A stretch of DNA of 64,000 nucleotides, taken from positions 1-64,000 of the forward strand of contig JADBKO010000015.1 in the NCBI GenBank assembly GCA_014896355.1. The letters run 5' to 3'. The DNA comes from Bacillota bacterium (lineage in GTDB: Bacteria > Bacillota > UBA5301 > Bu52). This document shows positions 1 to 9,311 of this stretch, piece by piece. The position numbers and the translations under genes were made by a program. Numbering within the stretch: position 1 is the first letter of the stretch; each line of letters starts with the position of its first letter. The notes under the pieces were generated by a model that was given only the letters and a program-made list of their open reading frames with translations, made no database searches and was not told the origin of the DNA.

Positions 1-534
1 GGGCTGAAAATCCATGCCGACGAGCTGGCGGAAACCGGTGGAGCCTTATTGGCCGCCAAGCTGCGGGCCGTATCTGCCGATCATCTGACCCACACCGGCC
101 CTTCCGGCAGGGAGGCGCTGGCAAAGGCAGGGGTCGTGGCTGTAGTGCTGCCGGCGACCAGCTTCTTCCTCCGTTCCGCCTGGGCTCCGCTGCCCGAACT
201 CCTGGCCACCGGCGTGCGGGTGGCACTGGCCACGGACTTCAACCCGGGCACCAGCCCCGTCACCTCCCTGTGGTTCGTTTTGCAGGTGGCCAGCCATTAC
301 TGGAGCCTGCCGGCCGGGACCGTCCTTCCCATGGTGACCTGGCAGGCGGCACGCGCCGTCGGAGAGGCCGAACGCCTGGGCAAACTGGCGCCCGGCATGC
401 AGGCAGACCTACTGGCCCTGGCCACGGACGATTACCGGGACGTGGTCTACCGGCTGGGGTGGAACCCTGTGGCCGTGGCCATCAAACGAGGCAGGGTGGT
501 GATGCGGCGCGAGCCTCCCTTCCGCCCAGCCTGA
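1..534 (+). CDS. hutI: Imidazolonepropionase, 3' part only (cut by window edge)
   Basis: The frame is open from the first base, so only the last 177 residues of the protein are seen. Imidazolonepropionase hydrolyses 4-imidazolone-5-propanoate to N-formimino-L-glutamate in histidine breakdown; it is a cytoplasmic metal-dependent amidohydrolase. Visible family marks are HADE (residues 5-8 of the fragment), SADHL near 25-29 and ATDFNPG near 75-81, where the histidines and aspartate belong to the metal and active site, followed by the usual C-terminal GKLAPGMQADLL and IKRG stretch. Other hut genes would lie to the left, outside the window. A HutP-family gene appears at the far right end, but it sits in an aromatic amino-acid operon, not beside this gene. 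The identity is secure; the true start cannot be seen. Confidence 0.93.
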   Translation, partial: GLKIHADELAETGGALLAAKLRAVSADHLTHTGPSGREALAKAGVVAVVLPATSFFLRSAWAPLPELLATGVRVALATDFNPGTSPVTSLWFVLQVASHYWSLPAGTVLPMVTWQAARAVGEAERLGKLAPGMQADLLALATDDYRDVVYRLGWNPVAVAIKRGRVVMRREPPFRPA

Positions 535-576
535 TAAGGGACGCCGCTGTCGGGCATATTAGCAGCGGGTGGTTGG

Positions 577-1308
577 ATGTCTGAGCCGCTTGTTGTGGTG
601 GTTCGCGGGCTCATCGCGTTCGTCACTTTGTTCTTGTACGCCCGCTTGCTGGGAAAACGGCAGATCAGCCAGCTGAGCACCTTTGACTATGTGGTGGGAA
701 TCAGCATCGGCTCTCTGGCGGCCACCCTCACGGTGGATCTCTCGAGCAGGGCCCTGCCCCACTGGATCGGGCTCACGCTTTGGGTGGGGCTGGCCTACGT
801 GCTGCAGGTCATCACAGTACGCTGGCAGCATCTGGCCAAGTTCATCAACGGTGAGCCCACCATCGTCATCCAGAACGGCAAGATCCTGGGCCGCAACCTC
901 AAGCGCATCCATTATTCCGTGAGTGAGCTCCTGGAGCAGCTGCGGCAAAAAAACATCTTCAGCCCGGCGGACGTGGAGTTCGCCATTCTGGAGAGTGGCG
1001 GCCAGCTTTCCGTTCTGCCCCGCTCCCAACTGCAGCCGGTGACGCCGCAGGACCTGCAGATGAGCACTCCCTACAAGGGCTTGCCTACGGAACTCATCGT
1101 GGACGGGGTCGTTTTGGACCGTAATCTGCAATCCGTCCATCTGGACCGCGACTGGCTAAAGTCCCAGCTGGCCGCCCAGGGGATCCAGTCCCCCCGTCAG
1201 GTGCTCTACGCGGCTTTGGACACCCAGGGTAAACTGTACGTGGACCGACGGGACGACAGCCTAGGCCCGCAGGCGCAGGATGTCAGCGATTACCCCGGAC
1301 CCGGATGA
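577..1308 (+). CDS. DUF421 (YetF/YrbG-type) membrane protein
   Basis: A 243-residue protein with three hydrophobic helices in the first ~85 residues (about 4-20, 37-52, 60-80), then a soluble part that carries the DUF421 hallmark KFINGEPTIVIQNGKI near residues 87-102 and a conserved IFSPADVEFAILE stretch. Members are of unknown biochemical role. In spore formers several YetF-like proteins are membrane proteins of the spore or cell envelope. It starts 42 bases after hutI with ATG. The next gene, a DUF4363 protein, follows 15 bases downstream; this DUF421-DUF4363 pairing is common in Firmicutes and suggests that the two proteins work together. Function beyond the family is not known. Confidence 0.88.
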   Translation: MSEPLVVVVRGLIAFVTLFLYARLLGKRQISQLSTFDYVVGISIGSLAATLTVDLSSRALPHWIGLTLWVGLAYVLQVITVRWQHLAKFINGEPTIVIQNGKILGRNLKRIHYSVSELLEQLRQKNIFSPADVEFAILESGGQLSVLPRSQLQPVTPQDLQMSTPYKGLPTELIVDGVVLDRNLQSVHLDRDWLKSQLAAQGIQSPRQVLYAALDTQGKLYVDRRDDSLGPQAQDVSDYPGPG

Positions 1309-1323
1309 AAAGGAGGCAGCAAG

Positions 1324-1695
1324 GTGAGCCGTACCCGTGCCGTCCTTGGCGCTCTCATCGTCCTGGTGCTGGCCTTCTTTCTGTTTGTCATGGCTGGGGC
1401 CAGCTGGTTGAAACGTCCCTGGCACGGCCGGTCGGATGACGTGAGCTGGGCCATGAACGAAGCATGGAGGGCCATCCAGCAGGAGAAATGGAGCGACGCC
1501 GGGCCGTCTGTCCGCAGTCTGCAGGCGGCCTGGCGCCAGGTTTCCCCACGCATCCAGTTCAGCGTGGAGATCGACGATCTGATGACCTTCGACGAGAGCC
1601 TGGAGCGCCTGAAGGCCGCCGTGGCCGCGAAGGACAAGGCCTCCGGCCTGGTGGAACTGGCCACCATGAAAAGCCGCTGGCGGGCCATGGATTGA
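1324..1695 (+). CDS. DUF4363 family small membrane-anchored protein
   Basis: A 123-residue protein with one N-terminal membrane helix (about residues 7-26) and a helical extracytoplasmic part rich in Trp, Glu and Lys, such as WRAIQQEKWSDAG and TFDESLERLKAAV. This matches the DUF4363 pattern of a membrane anchor plus a helical bundle with spaced tryptophans. The start is GTG, chosen because a strong AAGGAGG lies 7 bases upstream. It directly follows the DUF421 gene and is probably co-transcribed and co-functional with it. No enzyme motif is seen. Confidence 0.75.
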   Translation: MSRTRAVLGALIVLVLAFFLFVMAGASWLKRPWHGRSDDVSWAMNEAWRAIQQEKWSDAGPSVRSLQAAWRQVSPRIQFSVEIDDLMTFDESLERLKAAVAAKDKASGLVELATMKSRWRAMD

Positions 1696-1894
1696 CCGGA
1701 CCTTCCTTCCCTCCCTGTTCCCCGGTACCCTGGAAGTAAGCCCCCGGCCGGGAATCCGCCGGAATTGGTGGCGCCGATGCCTATCCAATGATAAAATTCT
1801 GTTGGATGAGGTATCCAGTCGATCATCGCGGTTTCCTGTTCCGTCCCGGCCGAGTGGCTTCCGGGCCAGACCAATCAAGGAGGAGGCAAAGATC

Positions 1895-3100
1895 ATGGCC
1901 AAATTGCAGACTCTCGGTGTGCTCACCGGCGGTGGTGACTGTCCGGGGCTGAACGCGGTTCTGCGTGCGCTGGTCCGATCGGCGATTTACGACTATGGCC
2001 TGGATGTGGTAGGATTTAGGGATGGGTTCGCGGGGCTGATCCACGGCTGGGCCCAGCCGCTGACCATGGACTCGGTGGCGGGGCTCTTGCCAAGGGGCGG
2101 GACGTTCCTGGGGACCACCAACCGGGACAACCCCTTCCGTTACCCTGTGCGTTCCAGCAGCGGCACCTTGGAGTACCACGACATGTCGGGGCAGGTCCTG
2201 GGCAGCCTGGAACAGCATCGGGTGGACTGCCTGGTGGTCGTGGGCGGCGACGGCTCGCTGCACATCGCCCACGAACTGAGCCAGCTGGGAGTGCCGGTGG
2301 TGGGGGTCCCCAAAACCATTGACAATGACCTGTCCGCCACGGATCAGACCTTCGGCTTCGACACCGCCGTCTCCATCGCTACGGAGGCTCTGGATCGGCT
2401 GCATACGACGGCGGAATCCCATCACCGGGTGATGATCCTGGAGGTCATGGGGCGCTATGCAGGCTGGATCGCCCTCCACTCAGGCCTGGCAGGCGGGGCG
2501 GACGTCATTCTGATTCCGGAAATCCCGTTCACCCTGGCCGGGGTGGTGGCTGCGGTGGAGCGGCGCCGCCGGCAGGGAAAACGTTTCAGCATCGTGGTGG
2601 TGGCTGAAGGCGCCACGCCCGAAGGCCATGAGCGGGTGGTCCGGAAGATGATTCCGGACAGCCCGGAGCCGGTGCGCCTAGGTGGTATCGGCAGCCTGGT
2701 GGCCGACGAGGTGGAAAGGGCTACCGGCATCGAGACGCGCGTGACGGTGCTGGGGCATATTCAAAGGGGCGGAACCCCCACCGCTTTCGACCGCGTGTTG
2801 GCCACACGCTACGGGGTAGCGGCGGTCTGGGCCGCGCAGGACGGCCAATTCGGCAGCATGGTGGCGCTGCACGGCACGGAAATCGTCACGGTGCCGTTGG
2901 AGACCGCCATCTCCAGGCTGCGGACGGTGGACCCCGACGGAGAGCTGGTGCGCATGGCCCGCTCCATCGGCATCGCCTTCGGCGATGAGGAGCGCCCGAC
3001 AGCGAAGGCCGAACCTGCCGGCCGGGAGGGGAATACATTCCCGGCGGCGGCTGGCCAGGCCGCCAAGCCGGCCCCGTCAGGGCCGGAACCCACAGCCTGA
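1895..3100 (+). CDS. pfkA: 6-phosphofructokinase
   Basis: Phosphorylates fructose 6-phosphate to the 1,6-bisphosphate in glycolysis. The 401-residue protein opens with the nucleotide-binding TGGGDCPGLNAV (about 9-20), has VVVGGDGSL near 109-117 and the catalytic PKTIDND near 133-139, then MGRYAGW and an AEGATPEG loop. Glycine after GGD is the ATP-type choice (PPi enzymes carry Asp), but the lysine of PKTIDND is also found in PPi-type and actinobacterial long enzymes, so ATP is the likelier but not certain donor. The start ATG follows AAGGAGGAGG at 1877-1886. The last ~40 residues are a low-complexity Ala/Pro/Gly tail beyond the usual fold. It stands alone, 199 bases after the DUF4363 gene. 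Confidence 0.93.
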   Translation: MAKLQTLGVLTGGGDCPGLNAVLRALVRSAIYDYGLDVVGFRDGFAGLIHGWAQPLTMDSVAGLLPRGGTFLGTTNRDNPFRYPVRSSSGTLEYHDMSGQVLGSLEQHRVDCLVVVGGDGSLHIAHELSQLGVPVVGVPKTIDNDLSATDQTFGFDTAVSIATEALDRLHTTAESHHRVMILEVMGRYAGWIALHSGLAGGADVILIPEIPFTLAGVVAAVERRRRQGKRFSIVVVAEGATPEGHERVVRKMIPDSPEPVRLGGIGSLVADEVERATGIETRVTVLGHIQRGGTPTAFDRVLATRYGVAAVWAAQDGQFGSMVALHGTEIVTVPLETAISRLRTVDPDGELVRMARSIGIAFGDEERPTAKAEPAGREGNTFPAAAGQAAKPAPSGPEPTA

Positions 3101-3148
3101 AAGCGGGCCTGCAGACGGCAGGCGCGCGGGGAAGGGGAATTCAGGGCA

Positions 3149-4480
3149 TTGCCACTGCGCTATCATATCGTTACCTTCGGGTGCCAGATGAATGTCCACG
3201 ATTCCGAAAAGATGGCCGGCATGCTGGAAGCCATGGGCTACAGCCCGGCGCCCGACGCGGAATCCGCAGACATTCTGCTGTTCAACACCTGTTCCGTACG
3301 GGAGAACCCGGAACGCCGCCTGTTCGGCCAGGTGGGGGTGCTGGCCCGCCGCAAGGCGCAGAACCCCCGCCTGATCATTGGCATCGGCGGCTGCATGATG
3401 CAGCAGCCCGGCGAGGTGGAGAAGGTCAAAAACGAGCTGCCCTGGGTGGACCTGGTCTTCGGCACCCATAACCTGCACCGGCTGCCGGAGCTGATCCGCC
3501 GGGTGCAGGCGGGGGAACGGCCGGTCATCGAGGTCTGGCAAGACAGCCCCGAGATCGTGGAAAACATCCCTGTGCACCGGCAATCCAGCCTCTCCGCCTT
3601 CGTCGACATCATCTATGGCTGTAACAAGTTTTGCACTTACTGCATCGTCCCGTTTACCCGGGGCCGCGAAAAAAGCCGCCGGCCAGAAGAGATCCTGGCG
3701 GAGGTGCGGGAGTTTGCGGCCCGGGGCGGCCGGGAAGTGACGCTTCTGGGGCAGAACGTCAACGCGTACGGCAAAGACCTGCCCGGCGGGCAGTGGGACT
3801 TCGGGCGGCTGCTTCTGGCCGTCAATGACGTGGAGGGATTGTACCGGGTGCGATTCACCACCTCCCATCCGGCGGACGTGCAGGAGAGCATGATCACGGC
3901 CATGCGCGACGGGGAGAAGATCTGCGAGCACCTGCATCTGCCGGTCCAATCGGGCAGCGACCGGGTGCTGAGGCGGATGGGGCGGCGCTACACCGCAGAC
4001 CAATACCGGGCTTTGGTGGAGCGCTTCCGGGAGGCCATTCCCGACTTGACCTTGACGACCGATATCATTGTGGGCTTCCCCGGCGAGACGGAGGAGGATT
4101 TCGCCGCCACCTTGCGGCTGGTGGAGGACGTGCGCTACGACGCGGCCTACACGTTCATCTATTCCCCCCGTACCGGCACCGCTGCCACCCGCCTGCGGGA
4201 CCATGTTCCCGAGCCGGTCAAAAAGGAACGCATCTACCGCTTGATTCAGGTGGTGGAGCGGATCGCCCAGGAAAAAAACGACGCTCTGGTGGGCAGCAGG
4301 CAGGAGGTCCTGGTGGAAGGCCCCAGCCAGCACGACCCAGCCATGCTGGCGGGCCGTACCCGGGGGAACAAACTGGTGCATTTTCCGGGCCCCGCCCAGT
4401 GGGCTGGCAACCTGAAAACCGTGCAAATCCGGGAAGCCCACGCCCACACCCTCTACGGAGATGTGGTCAGCCATGCCTGA
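3149..4480 (+). CDS. miaB: tRNA-2-methylthio-N6-dimethylallyladenosine synthase
   Basis: A radical SAM methylthiotransferase that adds the 2-methylthio group to i6A37 of tRNAs reading UNN codons. The 443-residue protein has the N-terminal MTTase domain with its three cluster cysteines (FGCQMN near residue 10, FNTCSVRE near 47, GGCMMQ near 82), the radical SAM CNKFCTYC motif near 157-164, and a C-terminal TRAM-like region. Length is typical. The start is TTG, with GGGG a few bases before it; no better start lies nearby. Its stop overlaps the mutS start. The gene that makes its substrate, miaA, lies in the same run at 10170. Confidence 0.95.
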   Translation: MPLRYHIVTFGCQMNVHDSEKMAGMLEAMGYSPAPDAESADILLFNTCSVRENPERRLFGQVGVLARRKAQNPRLIIGIGGCMMQQPGEVEKVKNELPWVDLVFGTHNLHRLPELIRRVQAGERPVIEVWQDSPEIVENIPVHRQSSLSAFVDIIYGCNKFCTYCIVPFTRGREKSRRPEEILAEVREFAARGGREVTLLGQNVNAYGKDLPGGQWDFGRLLLAVNDVEGLYRVRFTTSHPADVQESMITAMRDGEKICEHLHLPVQSGSDRVLRRMGRRYTADQYRALVERFREAIPDLTLTTDIIVGFPGETEEDFAATLRLVEDVRYDAAYTFIYSPRTGTAATRLRDHVPEPVKKERIYRLIQVVERIAQEKNDALVGSRQEVLVEGPSQHDPAMLAGRTRGNKLVHFPGPAQWAGNLKTVQIREAHAHTLYGDVVSHA

Positions 4481-7301
4481 ACCACCGGATGGCAAGGCGG
4501 CGGAGGCCTTGGCAGCATCAGGGCGGGCCCTGGCCGGGGCGGCTGCGGCGGAGGAAATCCCCTCCGAATCCCTCACGCCCATGCTGGAACAGTATTACCG
4601 GGTCAAGCAGCAGGTTCCCGATGCCCTGGTATTCTTCCGGCTGGGCGATTTCTACGAAATGTTCGGCGAAGATGCGGAGATCGGCTCCCGCCTGCTGGAC
4701 ATCGTGCTCACCGGGCGCGACGCCGGCAAGGCCGGGCGGGTGCCCATGTGCGGCATTCCGCATCACGCGGCAGAAAGCTATCTGGCGCGGCTGGTGCGGG
4801 CCGGTTACAAAGTGGCCATCTGCGAGCAGCTGGAGGACCCCAAGAAAGCCAAGGGACTGGTGCGCCGGGACGTGATCCGGGTCGTGAGCCCGGGAACCTT
4901 GCTGGAGGAGGAGCTTCTGGAGGCGGCGGCCCACAACTATCTGGCTGCGGTATTGCCGTCCTGGGCCCAGGGGACCGCCCTGCCGGAGACAGGGACAGGG
5001 AGTGTCCGAGCTCCCGAAGCTCTGGGACTGGCTTACGCGGATCTCTCCACCGGCGACTTTGCCTTCGCCCAGTTCGGCGGGGAGGATGGCGAGGCAGCGC
5101 TGGCCGAGGAACTGGCCCGGCTGGAGCCCAGCGAACTGCTCTATCCGGAGCCTTGTCAGGCCTGGCAGGAAGCCTTTGTACAGCAGTATCCCGCCATGCA
5201 GGCGGCAGCCGGCGGGCCCCTGCGCTGGTCGGCCCGGCCGGCGGCGGACTTTGACCTGCAGCGATCCCGCCAGGCCTTGTCTGCGCATTTTGGCGCCGAG
5301 GCGGAGGGGTTGGGCTGGCCGGAGGTTCCCTGGGGGCTGGCGGCCGCCGGGGCCTTGTGGGCGTACCTGGCGGCCACCCACCTGGCGGGCCTGGGCCACC
5401 TGCGCCTGCCCCAACATCAGCCCCCCCGGCAGTTCATGCTGCTGGATCCTGCCAGCCGGCGGCACCTGGAGATTTCCCGCACGGCCCGGGACGGAAGCCG
5501 CCAAGGCTCGCTCCTGTGGGTGTTGGACGCGACGGTGACCGCCATGGGTGCCCGGCAGCTGCGCTCCTGGCTGGATCAGCCTCTTTTGAGCCCGCAGAAG
5601 ATCAACCAGCGCCTGGACGCAGTCCAGGAATGGGTGGAGGATCCGTTGGGCCGCCGCGAGCTCCGCCAGCGCCTGCGGGCCGTAAGAGATCTGGAGCGCC
5701 TGTCCGCCCGGATCAACTGCGGGCTGGCCACGCCCCGGGACCTGGTGGCGCTGCGGGAATCCCTGGCCGGGCTCCCGGCTCTGCGGGACCGGCTGTCCAC
5801 CACGGTTCACAGCGCTCTGCTGCGCCGCTTGGCCGAACAGCTGGACCCGTTGGATGACCTCCACGATCTGCTGAGCCGGGCCTTGGTGCCAGACCCGCCG
5901 GCAAATGCCCACGACGGCGGAATCATTGCCCCGGGATTCAGCGCGGAGATCGATGAGCTGCGTCAGGCCCGGGACCAGGGGAAGCAATGGATTGCCTCTC
6001 TCGAAGCCGCGGAGAGGGAGAGGACCGGCATCCGTTCCCTGCGGGTGGGCTACAACAAGGTTTTCGGGTATTACATCGAGGTGACGCGGGCCAACCGAGA
6101 CCTGGTCCCCGCCAGCTACGAGCGGCGCCAAACTCTGGCCAATGCCGAGCGCTATGTGACTCCGGAGCTCAAGGAGCACGAGAGCCGGATCTTGGCGGCC
6201 GCAGAGCATCTGGCCGATCTGGAGTACGAGGCGTTCCAGCGCCTGCGGGAGGAGGCCGTGTCCCGCACACCGCGGCTGCAGCAGACCGCCGGCGCCCTGG
6301 CTCAGTTGGACGCCCTGGCCAGCCTGGCAGAGGTCGCTTCCCGTTACGGCTATGTGCGACCCGTGGTGGATCTAGGCCAGGTCATCGAAATCCGGCAGGG
6401 CCGCCACCCGGTGGTGGAGCGGCTTTTGCGGGACCGCAGTTTTGTTCCCAATGACTGCCTGTTGGACGGGGAAACCCAGCGTTTTCTGTTGATCACCGGG
6501 CCGAACATGGCCGGCAAGTCCACCTACCTGCGCCAGGTGGCCCTGATCACCCTCATGGCCCAGGCGGGGTCCTTTGTGCCTGCGGCCTCGGCTCATATCG
6601 GCGTGGTGGACCGCATCTTCACCCGGATCGGCGCCGCGGATGACCTGGGGGCAGGCCTGAGCACGTTTATGGTGGAGATGCAGGAGGTGGCCTACATTCT
6701 TCGGCACGCCACCCCCCGCAGTCTGGTGCTTCTGGACGAGGTGGGCCGCGGCACCAGCACCTACGACGGGCTCTCGTTGGCCTGGGCCCTGACGGAGGCT
6801 TTGCACGACCCTGGCCAGGTGGGGGCCAAGACCCTTTTCGCCACCCATTATCATGAGCTGGTGCGTCTGGCGGACACTCTGCCGGCGGCCCGCAATTTCA
6901 ACGTGGGGGCCCGCCGAAGCCCGCAAGGACTGGCCTTTCTTTACCAGCTCCAGCCCGGCGGCAGCGACGAGAGCTACGGCATCGAAGTGGCGGGTCTGGC
7001 CGGCGTGCCGGAGCCCGTACTGCGCCGGGCCCGGCAGGTGCTGAGCCAGCTGGAGGCAGGGCGAACCATCAAGGTACGGGCGGAGACGCCGGGAGTGGCC
7101 AAGCCCGCCCCCGCGGAAGACTGGGCGCAGCCGAGCTTGTTCTCCACAGCGCCGCCCCGCCCCAGTGCCGTGGTCCGGCGCTTGGCAGATCTGGACCTGG
7201 ACGGCCTGACCCCGCGTCAGGCTCTGGAGTTACTGTATGAGCTACGGGAAGCGGCCCGGAGCGAAGTGGGTGGGAAGCCGGCCGGAAGGCCGGAAGCATG
7301 A
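4473..7301 (+). CDS. mutS: DNA mismatch repair ATPase MutS
   Basis: Recognises base mismatches and small loops and starts repair with MutL. The 942-residue protein has the mismatch-reading F-Y-E near 60-62, a long clamp and lever region, the Walker A loop GPNMAGKST near 676-684, the DEVGRGTSTYDG signature near 754-765 and FATHYHEL, all intact. ATG 4473 is preferred to ATG 4461 because GGAG at 4457-4460 gives it a usable (long) spacing; either way it overlaps the end of miaB, so translation is probably coupled. It is longer than the ~860-residue average, mainly through the N-terminal ~35 residues and the C-terminal linker. Confidence 0.96.
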   Translation: MPEPPDGKAAEALAASGRALAGAAAAEEIPSESLTPMLEQYYRVKQQVPDALVFFRLGDFYEMFGEDAEIGSRLLDIVLTGRDAGKAGRVPMCGIPHHAAESYLARLVRAGYKVAICEQLEDPKKAKGLVRRDVIRVVSPGTLLEEELLEAAAHNYLAAVLPSWAQGTALPETGTGSVRAPEALGLAYADLSTGDFAFAQFGGEDGEAALAEELARLEPSELLYPEPCQAWQEAFVQQYPAMQAAAGGPLRWSARPAADFDLQRSRQALSAHFGAEAEGLGWPEVPWGLAAAGALWAYLAATHLAGLGHLRLPQHQPPRQFMLLDPASRRHLEISRTARDGSRQGSLLWVLDATVTAMGARQLRSWLDQPLLSPQKINQRLDAVQEWVEDPLGRRELRQRLRAVRDLERLSARINCGLATPRDLVALRESLAGLPALRDRLSTTVHSALLRRLAEQLDPLDDLHDLLSRALVPDPPANAHDGGIIAPGFSAEIDELRQARDQGKQWIASLEAAERERTGIRSLRVGYNKVFGYYIEVTRANRDLVPASYERRQTLANAERYVTPELKEHESRILAAAEHLADLEYEAFQRLREEAVSRTPRLQQTAGALAQLDALASLAEVASRYGYVRPVVDLGQVIEIRQGRHPVVERLLRDRSFVPNDCLLDGETQRFLLITGPNMAGKSTYLRQVALITLMAQAGSFVPAASAHIGVVDRIFTRIGAADDLGAGLSTFMVEMQEVAYILRHATPRSLVLLDEVGRGTSTYDGLSLAWALTEALHDPGQVGAKTLFATHYHELVRLADTLPAARNFNVGARRSPQGLAFLYQLQPGGSDESYGIEVAGLAGVPEPVLRRARQVLSQLEAGRTIKVRAETPGVAKPAPAEDWAQPSLFSTAPPRPSAVVRRLADLDLDGLTPRQALELLYELREAARSEVGGKPAGRPEA

Positions 7302-7337
7302 AGGCCAAGAGGCGCGTATCCGGAGAGGAGGGCGGCC

Positions 7338-9311
7338 ATGGGGCGTATTGCGGTTCTGCCGCCTGAGGTGGCGGAGAAAATCGCCGCCGGTGAGGTCATT
7401 GAAAGGCCGGCGTCGGTGGTGAAGGAATTGGTGGAAAACGCCCTGGATGCCGGCGCCCGACGAGTGGAGGTCTGGTTGGAAAACGGCGGCCTGAGCCTGA
7501 TCCGGGTGCGGGATAATGGCTGCGGCATGTCCGCCGACGACCTGCCTGTGGCCTTGCGGCGCCACGCCACGAGTAAAATCCGGGAGGCTGGAGATCTGTG
7601 GCGGCTGACGACCCTGGGTTTCCGGGGGGAAGCTCTGCCCAGCATCGCAGCGGTGTCGCGTTTGCGCATCTGTTCCCGGCCGGCGCCGGCGGCCGGGGCA
7701 GGAGACGGGACCGCCGCGGCCCCCGCCGAGGCCACCGGCCATGTGATCGACGCCGAAGGGGGCGTCGCAGGCCCGGTGCAGCCCTTCGGCTGCGCGCCCG
7801 GCACGGAGGTCTGGGTGCGGGACTTGTTTTACAACGTTCCTGCCCGCCGCAAATTCCTTCGCTCCGCCCAGGCCGAGGCGGGACGCTGCGACGAGGTGCT
7901 GGCGGATTTGGCCCTCTCCCGCCCCGATGTTGCGTTCGAGTTTTGGCGCGATGGCCGCTTGGTCTGGACCACCTCGGGGAATGGCGATCCCCGTGCGGTG
8001 TTCGGCGCCGTGCGCGATCCGGTGCTGGCCTTGGAGATGCGGGGCCCCTTCCCGCCGGCCGGTCCCGGCGTGGAGCCGGGTGTGGAGACCCTTGCGAGCC
8101 CGGCCGCACTGTTGGCCCTGGATACCCCCCGCTGCCAGTTGTACCTGGCCCCGGCCAGCCACAGCCGGCCCAGCCGGCGCTGGCAAAGCGTCCTTTTGAA
8201 CGGCCGTCCTGTGGACAGCCCCATGGCCAGCAAGGCTGTGGAAAGGGCCTTTGGCCGCCGCCTGATGAGCCGGCAATACCCGGTTTTCCTGCTCTATCTC
8301 TGGGTGCCGCCGGGCAGCGTGGACGTAAACGTCCATCCCAGCAAACGGCAGGTGCGCTTTCAGCAGGAGGACAGCTTGTTCCGCCTCATCTACCACACGG
8401 CGGAGGCGGGGCTGTATCGCATGGAGGCCGGCGGCCCGTGGGCGGCGGCGGACGGGCGAGACGGGCGGGGCCGCGTCCCGGTGTACCCGTCCGAGGAGGA
8501 GCCTGGGACGCAACCGGTTGCCGGCAGCCCTCCGCTGCAGGGGAACGGGGCCACCCATGGGCCGGAATCTGCTGGCGGGAGCTGGAGCGCGGCGGCGGTG
8601 TCCTGGCCCGGACGGTTGGAAGAGGAGGCGGCTGCCACAGCCTATGGAGCCGCGGCGGTTTCGGCAGCCGCGGGCCAGAGTGCCGCGGCGCCGGCCGCCG
8701 GGCGCGGACCCGGAGTGGATGTCTGTCTGGCGGGGCAGTCCTGGCGGTACGTGGGCCAGGTCTGGAATACCTACCTTCTTTGGCAGAGCCCGCAGGCGCT
8801 CTTGGTCGTGGATCAGCATGCGGCCCACGAGCGGGTCATGTATGAGCTTTTCCGCCGCCGGGAGGCCGGGCCCTCTGCGGTGCAGGAGCTATTGATGCCG
8901 GAAACCCTGACCCTCACCGCCGAGGAGTTTCAGCTCTGGGCTCAGGAACGGGAGCTGTTGGAACGGCTAGGCTTTTTCGCCGATCCCTTCGGGGAACGGA
9001 CGTTGCTCCTGCGCACGGTACCCATGGCCGGCGGCCGGAGCATGCAGCCCCACGTTCTGCGAAACCTGCTGGCGGAGCTGGCGGAGGCCCGGGGGACCCG
9101 TTGGGAGCAGAGGGACCGGGAAGAGGTTCTGATTCGTGCCGCGTGCAAGCAGGCGGCCGTCAAGGCCGGGGATCCCTTGGCTCCTCAGGAAGCCGTGGCG
9201 CTCATGGAGGCGCTGGCGAAAACGGAACACCCGGATCAATGCCCCCATGGGCGGCCCACTTGGCGGCGTTTCTCCGCCTCCGATCTGGCAGGATGGTTCG
9301 AACGGCATTGA
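7338..9311 (+). CDS. mutL: DNA mismatch repair endonuclease MutL
   Basis: Works with MutS in mismatch repair. The 657-residue protein has the N-terminal GHKL ATPase (LVENALDAG near residues 32-40, DNGCGM near 56-61, TLGFRGEAL near 93-101), an Ala/Gly-rich linker (about 370-460) and a C-terminal dimerisation/nuclease domain. The metal-binding endonuclease motif DQHAAHERVMYE is near 492-503, with the companion ACKQAAVKAG and CPHGRP motifs near 602 and 635. MutL is therefore the nicking type used by bacteria that lack MutH. The ATG has GGAGAGGAGGG upstream and follows mutS by 36 bases. Confidence 0.96.
   Translation: MGRIAVLPPEVAEKIAAGEVIERPASVVKELVENALDAGARRVEVWLENGGLSLIRVRDNGCGMSADDLPVALRRHATSKIREAGDLWRLTTLGFRGEALPSIAAVSRLRICSRPAPAAGAGDGTAAAPAEATGHVIDAEGGVAGPVQPFGCAPGTEVWVRDLFYNVPARRKFLRSAQAEAGRCDEVLADLALSRPDVAFEFWRDGRLVWTTSGNGDPRAVFGAVRDPVLALEMRGPFPPAGPGVEPGVETLASPAALLALDTPRCQLYLAPASHSRPSRRWQSVLLNGRPVDSPMASKAVERAFGRRLMSRQYPVFLLYLWVPPGSVDVNVHPSKRQVRFQQEDSLFRLIYHTAEAGLYRMEAGGPWAAADGRDGRGRVPVYPSEEEPGTQPVAGSPPLQGNGATHGPESAGGSWSAAAVSWPGRLEEEAAATAYGAAAVSAAAGQSAAAPAAGRGPGVDVCLAGQSWRYVGQVWNTYLLWQSPQALLVVDQHAAHERVMYELFRRREAGPSAVQELLMPETLTLTAEEFQLWAQERELLERLGFFADPFGERTLLLRTVPMAGGRSMQPHVLRNLLAELAEARGTRWEQRDREEVLIRAACKQAAVKAGDPLAPQEAVALMEALAKTEHPDQCPHGRPTWRRFSASDLAGWFERH

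Noticed and set aside
3107-3123. GCCTGC/GCAGGC hairpin after pfkA as terminator
   Set aside because: The stem is only 6 bp and no T run follows.
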